DNA of 6,968 bases from CAZLLV01 sp964560325 (lineage in GTDB: Bacteria > Acidobacteriota > Thermoanaerobaculia > Multivoradales > DATKCC01), in NCBI GenBank assembly GCA_964560325.1, contig CAZLLV010000084.1, positions 1 through 6,968 on the forward strand, given 5' to 3'. The position numbers and the translations under genes were made by a program. The notes beneath the pieces were generated by a model. It searched no databases. It saw only the letters and a list, made by a program, of their open reading frames with translations, and was not told the DNA's origin. Positions 1 through 5,200 of the stretch are shown piece after piece (position 1 is the stretch's first letter; each line of letters starts with the position of its first letter).

Positions 1-148
1 CTCCGGTGAGCTCGACGGCGGCCGGGACGTTGTACGCGGCGCGCGCAGCGCCGCCCGCCGCGGCGCGCAGGCGGTCGTGGAGCCAGATCGACTGCTGGGC
101 GAACGATGCCGGCAGTGCTCGGCCGTCGCGCGGCAGCGGGACGAGCGG
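1..148 (-). other. Condensation domain C4, N-terminal start only
   Basis: About 50 residues are visible: PLVPLPRDG, the C1-motif region LPASFAQQSIWLHDRL (66-115) and AAYNVPAAVELTG, before the window ends. The first condensation motif is usually SxAQxR(L/M)W; here the Arg is Ser (AQQSIW). The domain follows PCP3 directly, so the assembly line continues with at least one more condensation unit beyond base 1. Epimerisation domains start with a related motif, but AAYNVPAAVEL fits a condensation domain better. Confidence 0.82.
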
Positions 149-1633
149 CGGCTCGGCGCCCCGCGCCACCTCCGGGCGGCGCCGGCGCCGCGTCTCGATC
201 GCCGCCGCAATGCCGGCCACCGTCGGCGTCTCGAAGAGCTCACGCAGCGGCAGGTCGACGCCCAGCGTGCGCCGGAGGCGGGCCAGCAGGCGGGCGGCGA
301 GGAGCGAGTGGCCGCCGCGATCGAAGAAGCTCTCGTTGCGCTCGACCGTCTCCGGGCGGTCGATTCCGAGCACGTCCGCCCAGAGGCCGGCGACGACCTC
401 TTCGAGCGGCGTCCGTGCCTCGCCCCCCGCCCCGGCGGTCGGCTCCGCCGGAATCGATCCGGTCGTCACCGCGCGCTCGCCGGTGGCCGCCGGCTCGATC
501 CGGCCCAGCCGTTCGATCCGGCCGTCCGGCAGGTGCCGCACCAGCTCCCCGGTGCGCCGCAGCCTGCCGCCGGGGGAGCGGCCGAAACGGTCCGGCACCA
601 GTCGCTCGGCGTCACGGACCGCCCGTCCCGGGACGGCCGGCTCGCCGGTCTCCCCGCGGTCGGGGAAGCCGTGGGTGCCGGGGGTGTCGGCGAGCACCAG
701 CTCCCCGGCCACGCCCCGCGGCACCGGCTCGAGCCTTGCGTCGAGGACGTAGGCGCGCCCGCCGAGAGCCGGCCCGTCCGGCGCCGGTGCCGGAGCGGTC
801 GAGTCGGTCCAGGCGACCAGGAGCTGGTGGCGCTCGCCGGCGGCGAGGAGCGCCAGGTCGCCCACCGGTCGCTCGGGGTCGGCCGCCGCCTGCTCGAGCA
901 GCGACTCGAGCCAGCCGGCGAGCCGCCGGGCGGTGGTCCGGTCGAAGAGCGCCGCGGCGTACTCGAGGGTGCCGGAGAGCCCACCGTCCGCGGCGGGTTC
1001 GTAGGTCAGCGTGAGGTCGAACTTGGCGCCCCCGCTCGGCAGCGGGACGGCCGTCGCCGCGATGCCCGGCAGACCGATCGCCTCCTCGACGGACGCTTCG
1101 GGCGTGTTCTGCAGCACCAGCATCGCCTGGAAGAGCGGCGTGGCGTCCAGGCGCCGCTCCGGCCGGAGCTCGGCCACCAGCGCCTCGAACGGCAGCTCCT
1201 GGTCGGTCTGCGCTTCGAGGAGGTCCTCGCGGACCGCCGCCAGGTGCCGGGCGAATCGGGTCGCCCCGGGGATCGTGGCGCGGCTGACCAGCGTGTTGAC
1301 GAAGAAGCCGATCAAGCCTTCCAGGTCGGGGTGCGCCCGGTTGGCGACCGGCGCGCCCACCGCCACGTCGTCCTGCCCGCTGATGCGGGCGAGGAGCGCC
1401 TGAAAGGCGGCCAGGAGGACGGTGAAGAGCGTCGTGCCGGTCCGGTCGGCGAGCGCTTCGAGACTCGCCACCCGTGCGGCCGGCAGCGCCACCGGGATGC
1501 GGGCGCCGGCGAGCTCGCGCACCGCGGCCCGCGGCCGGTCGACCGGGAGGCGCAGCGGCTCGATGCCGCGCAGCCGGCGTGCCTGGCGCTCGAGCGCGGC
1601 GTCGAGCTCTCCGGCGGCGAAGCGGCGCCGCTG
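1..1633 (-). CDS. NRPS continuation after the in-frame TGA (C3 C-lobe, A-domain remnant, PCP3, start of C4); partial
   Basis: Directly after the TGA the same frame stays open for 544 codons to the window edge and encodes clear NRPS sequence. It begins QRRRFAAGELDAAL and gives the C-lobe of C3 (LPVDRPRA, IGFFVNTLVSR, QELPFEALVAELRPERRLDATPLF). The C-A linker LLAAGERHQLLVAW follows, then an A-domain fragment, a complete carrier domain with ESFFDRGGHSLL, and the start of a fourth condensation domain. No credible independent start was found: no ATG occurs in this frame before 1123-1121, GTG codons upstream of it lack a purine-rich ribosome-binding site, and any start would leave a half condensation domain. 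I therefore read this as the second half of the same gene, either silenced by the stop (pseudogene) or reached by readthrough. The 3' end lies outside the window. No thioesterase, reductase or epimerase domain is visible. Confidence 0.85.
191..412 (-). other. Peptidyl carrier protein domain PCP3
   Basis: Carrier domain beginning TPLEEVVAGLWADVLGID, with phosphopantetheine site ESFFDRGGHSLL and the serine codon at 305-307 (TCG). It closes with LPLRELFETPTVAGIAAAIE. It is joined to delta-A3 by about 25 residues rich in Ala, Gly, Thr and Pro, which stand in for the lost C-terminal A subdomain. The key residues look functional, but no intact A domain serves it within its module. Confidence 0.94.
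494..760 (-). other. Vestigial adenylation domain fragment (delta-A3), motifs A6-A7 region only
   Basis: About 89 residues starting GRAYVLDARLEPVP, with GVAGELVL (A6), RLRRTGELV (A7, TGDL changed to TGEL) and ending LGRIE (start of A8, hinge Asp changed to Glu). It aligns with about 4742-4975 of A1 (RAVVVDRSLRPVP to LGRLD) with a small insertion. Everything before it (A1-A5: ATP-loop, pocket residues) and after it (rest of A8, A10 lysine) is absent. The normal C-A linker LLAAGERHQLLVAW precedes it. From what is known of PheA-type structures, the retained part is roughly the beta-barrel subdomain C of the core, ending at the hinge. It cannot bind ATP or select a substrate. It could be a relic or a structural spacer between C3 and PCP3. 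Confidence 0.88.
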
Positions 1634-2230
1634 TCAGCGCGCGACGTCGGCGTACTGGAGCCGGAGCGGCGGCAGGTCGGGGGGATCTCCGCGGTGGAAC
1701 GCGCGGTAGAGCGCGCCCAGCTCGCGCGTGAGGACGCCGACGGACCAGCCGTCGGAGACCGCGTGGTGGAGGGCGACCACGAGCAGGTGCTCGTCTCCGG
1801 AGAGCGCCAGCAGGAGGAACCTCGCGAGCGGACCCTCCGCCAGGTCGAAGCCGCGGCGGACCTCGGCCGCGGAGAGCTCCCGCGCACGCGCCTCCGCTCC
1901 CGCCCGATCGAGGCGGCCGAGATCGACCACCGGCAGCACCGGAGCCTCGGCCTCCTCCCGGTGCTCCTCGCCTCGCAGGAAGCGTCCGCGGCCGACCCGG
2001 TAACGCACTTCCTGGACCGGCGCATCGCCTTCGGCGTCGCCCGGCTCGAGGAAGACCGCCCGCAGGACGTCGTGCCGGCCGACCACCGCGGCGAGGGCGC
2101 GGGCGAGGGTCGGCCGGTCCAGCGCGCCGGTGAGCCGGACCGCCGCCGGCATGACGTAGGCGGCGCGCCCGCGGTCGCCCTCCAGGCGATCGAGGAACCA
2201 GAGTCGCTCCTGGCCGAAGGAGAGGGGCGC
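878..2230 (-). other. Condensation domain C3, interrupted by the in-frame TGA
   Basis: The N-lobe is intact up to the C4 motif: SFGQERLWFL (2192-2221) and catalytic HHAVSDG (1748-1768). Then comes YADVAR followed by TGA in place of Trp. The C-lobe follows in the same frame: LPVDRPRA, IGFFVNTLVSR (1280-1312), QELPFEALVAEL, LDATPLFQAMLVLQ, and GGAKFDLTLTYE near 1000. Apart from the stop, every motif of a working LCL-type domain is present. It resembles C2 closely (shared HHAVSDGWSV, RELGALY, GGAKFDLTL), which suggests duplication of a condensation unit. The stop falls at the boundary between the two lobes of the V-shaped fold. Confidence 0.92.
1634..1636 (-). other. In-frame TGA in place of the C4-motif tryptophan codon of C3
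   Basis: On the minus strand the codons run CAG TAC GCC GAC GTC GCG CGC TGA CAG CGG (QYADVAR-stop-QR). The paralogous C2 domain reads CAG TAC GCC GAC TTC ACC GCG TGG CAG CGC (QYADFTAWQR), with the TGG at 3509-3511. The condensation core motif C4 is YxD(F/Y)AVW, so the stop sits on its conserved Trp. A single G-to-A change (TGG to TGA) explains it. Translation resumes in the same frame with condensation C-lobe sequence. A base-calling or assembly error cannot be excluded from the sequence alone. Confidence 0.93.
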
Positions 2231-5200
2231 CACCCGGCGCTCGGGACTGCTCGACGGCCGGGGCGGCGCCGCGCTCGCACCCGCCGACGCAGCGGCCTGT
2301 CCGGGCCCGCCGGTCCGCCCCGCCTCTTCCCGATCGATCCTGCGCGCGAGGGCGGCGACGGTCGGCGATTCGAACAGCACCCGGATCGGCAGCCCCGCTC
2401 CGGCTCCGCCCCGCCGGTCGGCGAGATCCTCGCGCAGCCGCGCCGCGACCCGGGCGGCGAGAAGCGAGTGCCCCCCGATCCGGAAGAAGTCGTCGTCCGG
2501 TCCGATCGGCGCCCGGGACGGGTCGAACGGCAGGAGCTCCTGCCAGAGGTTGGCGATGCGGGTCTCGGTGGCGGTCATCTGGGCGGACGAACGGCCGGTC
2601 GCGCGCGGTCGCCGGCGAACCTGCGCCGCCGTCGCGGAGGCTCCCGCGGTCGCGGCGCGCCGCTCCCGGCGGCGGGTCCACTCCCGCCAGGCCTCGGCCC
2701 GCCAGACCGGGAGCTCCGCCAGCGCCACCTCCGGTGCCGCCAGCGCGGCGTCGAGCAGGCGCTCCAGCTGGTCGGCCCAGAGCGCGGGCGACGCCTCGTC
2801 GAACAGATCGCGGTCGTACTCCCACGCCGTGCGGTAGCCGCCGGTGCCGCCCTCCGCCTCGATCGACAGCGTGAGGTCGAACTTCGCTCCGCCGGCATCG
2901 ACCGGCAGCGCCCGGGCCGCCAGGTCGCCGAGGGCGGGCAGCTCCGGCTCGGCTCCCTGGAAGACCAGCATCACGTCGAACAGCGGCGTGCGGCCGAGGT
3001 CGCGCTCCGGCGCCAGCGCCTCGACCAGCCGCTCGAACGGCACCTCCTGGTGAGCCTGGGCGCCGAGCACGGCCTGCCGCGCCCGATCGACCAGGACCCG
3101 GAGCCCGGGCCGGCCGGTGAGATCGAGGCGCAGGGGGAGGGTGTTGACGAACGCGCCGATCAGCCCCTCGGTCTCCGGCCGCAGGCGTCCGGCGACCGGC
3201 GAGCCCACGACCAGGTCGGCGGGTGCCCCGGCGCCACCGCTTCCCTCGGCCGCCGCCTCCCGGACCAGGGCGCCGAAGGCGGCCAGCAGCACCATGAACG
3301 GCGTCGCGCCGGCCGTGCGGGCGAAGGCGTCCACGCGGCGGGCGAGCTCCCGCGGTATCGCCCGCCGGAGGGTCCGCCCGCGCCCGCGACGGGTGTCCTG
3401 GCGCGGCCGATCGACCGGCAGGCCGGCGCTCGCCGGAGCTCCTTCGAGAGCGCCGCGCCACCACGCGATCTCTTCCGCGATCCGTACCTCCGAGAGCCGT
3501 TCGCGCTGCCACGCGGTGAAGTCGGCGTACTGGACCGGCAGCTCGGGCAGGACGGTCTCGGCCGGACGGCCGGCCAGGCGCGCGGCGTAGAGCGCTCCCA
3601 GCTCCCGCACCAGCACGGCGACCGACCAACCGTCGGAGACGGCGTGGTGCATCGCCACGAGCAGCAGGTGGTCGTGGCGCCCCCGGCGCACCACGAGCGT
3701 GCGCAGGAGCGGTCCTTCGGCGAGGACGAAGGGCCGGCGGGCGTCGGCCTCGGCGAGGCTCCGCGCGGCGGCGACGCTCCGGGGGTGCGGCAGCCCGGAG
3801 AGGTCGACCACCGGCAGCGCCCATGCCGAAGGCGGGGCGATCCGCTGCACCGGCCGCCCCGCCACCGCCGGCAGGGTCGTGCGCAGCGCCGCCTGGCGCC
3901 GGACCAGCGCGGTGACCGCGCCGGCCAGGGCCGCCGGCCGGAGCGCACCCTCGAGCTCGACCGCAGCGGCCATCACGTAGGCGGCGCTGCCGGGCGCGAG
4001 CTGCTCCAGGAACCAGAGCCGCTCCTGGACCGGCGAGGGGGGTGCCTCGCGCAACGGGCGGGGCAGGCGGCGGATCGGCTCGGCCCCCGGGTCGGCGCTC
4101 GCCGGGCGCGCGGCCGCGGCCGGCAACCGCTCGAGCCGCCGGGCGAGACCCGCCACCGTCGTCTCTTCGAAAAACGGCGCGAGCGGCAGCGCCCGGCCGC
4201 CCTCGCCGGCTCGCTCCCCGGCAGCCGCGCCGAGCTCGCGGCCGAGCCCCGCCGCCACGCGCGGCACCAGGAGCGAGTGGCCGCCGAGACGGAAGAAGTC
4301 GTCCTCGCGTCCGATCGCGTCTTCCTCGAGCGCAGGCAGGACCGCCGCCCAGGTACGGGCCACCAGGCGCTCGGCCGCCGTCGCCGGCGGCCCGCCCCGG
4401 CCCCGATCGGCGCCGCCGGCGTCCGTCGCCGGTGCTCCCGAGTCGACCGGCGGCAGGGCCTTGCGATCGACCTTGCCGTTGGGGGTGCGCGGCAGGGCCG
4501 CCAGGACCACGATGACGGACGGAACCATCGACTCCGGCAGGCGTTCCCGCACGCCGTCGCGGACGGTCCGCGGATCGAGCGCCGCGGGAGCGGCGCCGTC
4601 GGCCGGCGCCACGTAGCCGACCAGCGCCGTCTCGCCTCCCACCGGCCGTGCCATCGCCACCGCCTCACCCACGCCCGGCAGCGCCTCCAGGGCGACCTCG
4701 ACCTCGCCCAGCTCGATCCGGAAGCCGCGGATCTTGACCTGCTGGTCGAGGCGCCCGAGAAACTCGAGCTCGCCGTCGGCTCCCCAGCGCACCAGGTCGC
4801 CGGTCCGGTAGAGCCGTTCGCCCGGGCGGTCGGAGAACGGGTCGGGGCCGAAGCGCTCGGCGGTCAGCGCCGGGCGGGCGAGGTAGCCGCGGGCGAGCTT
4901 CGGGCCGCCCAGGAGCAGCTCGCCTACCACGCCGGCCGGCACCGGCCGCAGAGACCGGTCCACGACTACCGCGCGGCTGCCGGCGAGCGGCCGGCCGATG
5001 GTCGGCTCTCCGTGCCGATCCGCCGCTCGGGGGACTCGCGCCTCCGTCGAGTAGGTGGTGTCCTCGGAGGGGCCGTAGAGGTTCCAGACCTCTCTCACGC
5101 CGGCCTCGTGGAGCTGATCGACGAGCGAGCCCCGGAGCGGCTCGCCGGCCAGGCAGACCGTGCGCGCGCTCGCCGGCACGGCCTCGGCGCGCACCAGCTC

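Noticed and set aside
1..493. Epimerase, methyltransferase or thioesterase domain
   Set aside because: After PCP3 only a condensation-type start is seen; no GxSxG thioesterase site and no SAM-binding motif appears anywhere in the frame.
6..1014. Plus-strand open frames at 6-752 and 106-1014
   Set aside because: Antisense to a continuous NRPS reading frame. They are Arg/Ser/Ala/Pro-rich with no recognisable motif and no ribosome-binding site.
1634..1636. Genome-wide recoding of TGA as tryptophan
   Set aside because: All other conserved Trp positions in the frame use TGG and no further in-frame TGA occurs, so one isolated codon does not support a changed code.
1614..1636. Selenocysteine insertion (bacterial SECIS) at the TGA
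   Set aside because: The homologous residue is Trp, not Cys. The short downstream stem lacks a SECIS-like apical loop, and such stems are expected by chance at this GC content.
1312..2280. A frameshift near 1634, with coding moving to another minus-strand frame (1312-2280)
   Set aside because: Codon-by-codon reading shows condensation motifs continuing in the same frame right after the TGA; the alternative frame gives no motif.
612..3824. Open frame of about 1070 codons on the minus strand, overlapping C2 to delta-A3
   Set aside because: It is an out-of-frame shadow of the NRPS. Its translation is Arg/Pro/Gly/Ala repeats without any domain, and the true frame (stop at 1634 and its continuation) shows all NRPS motifs.
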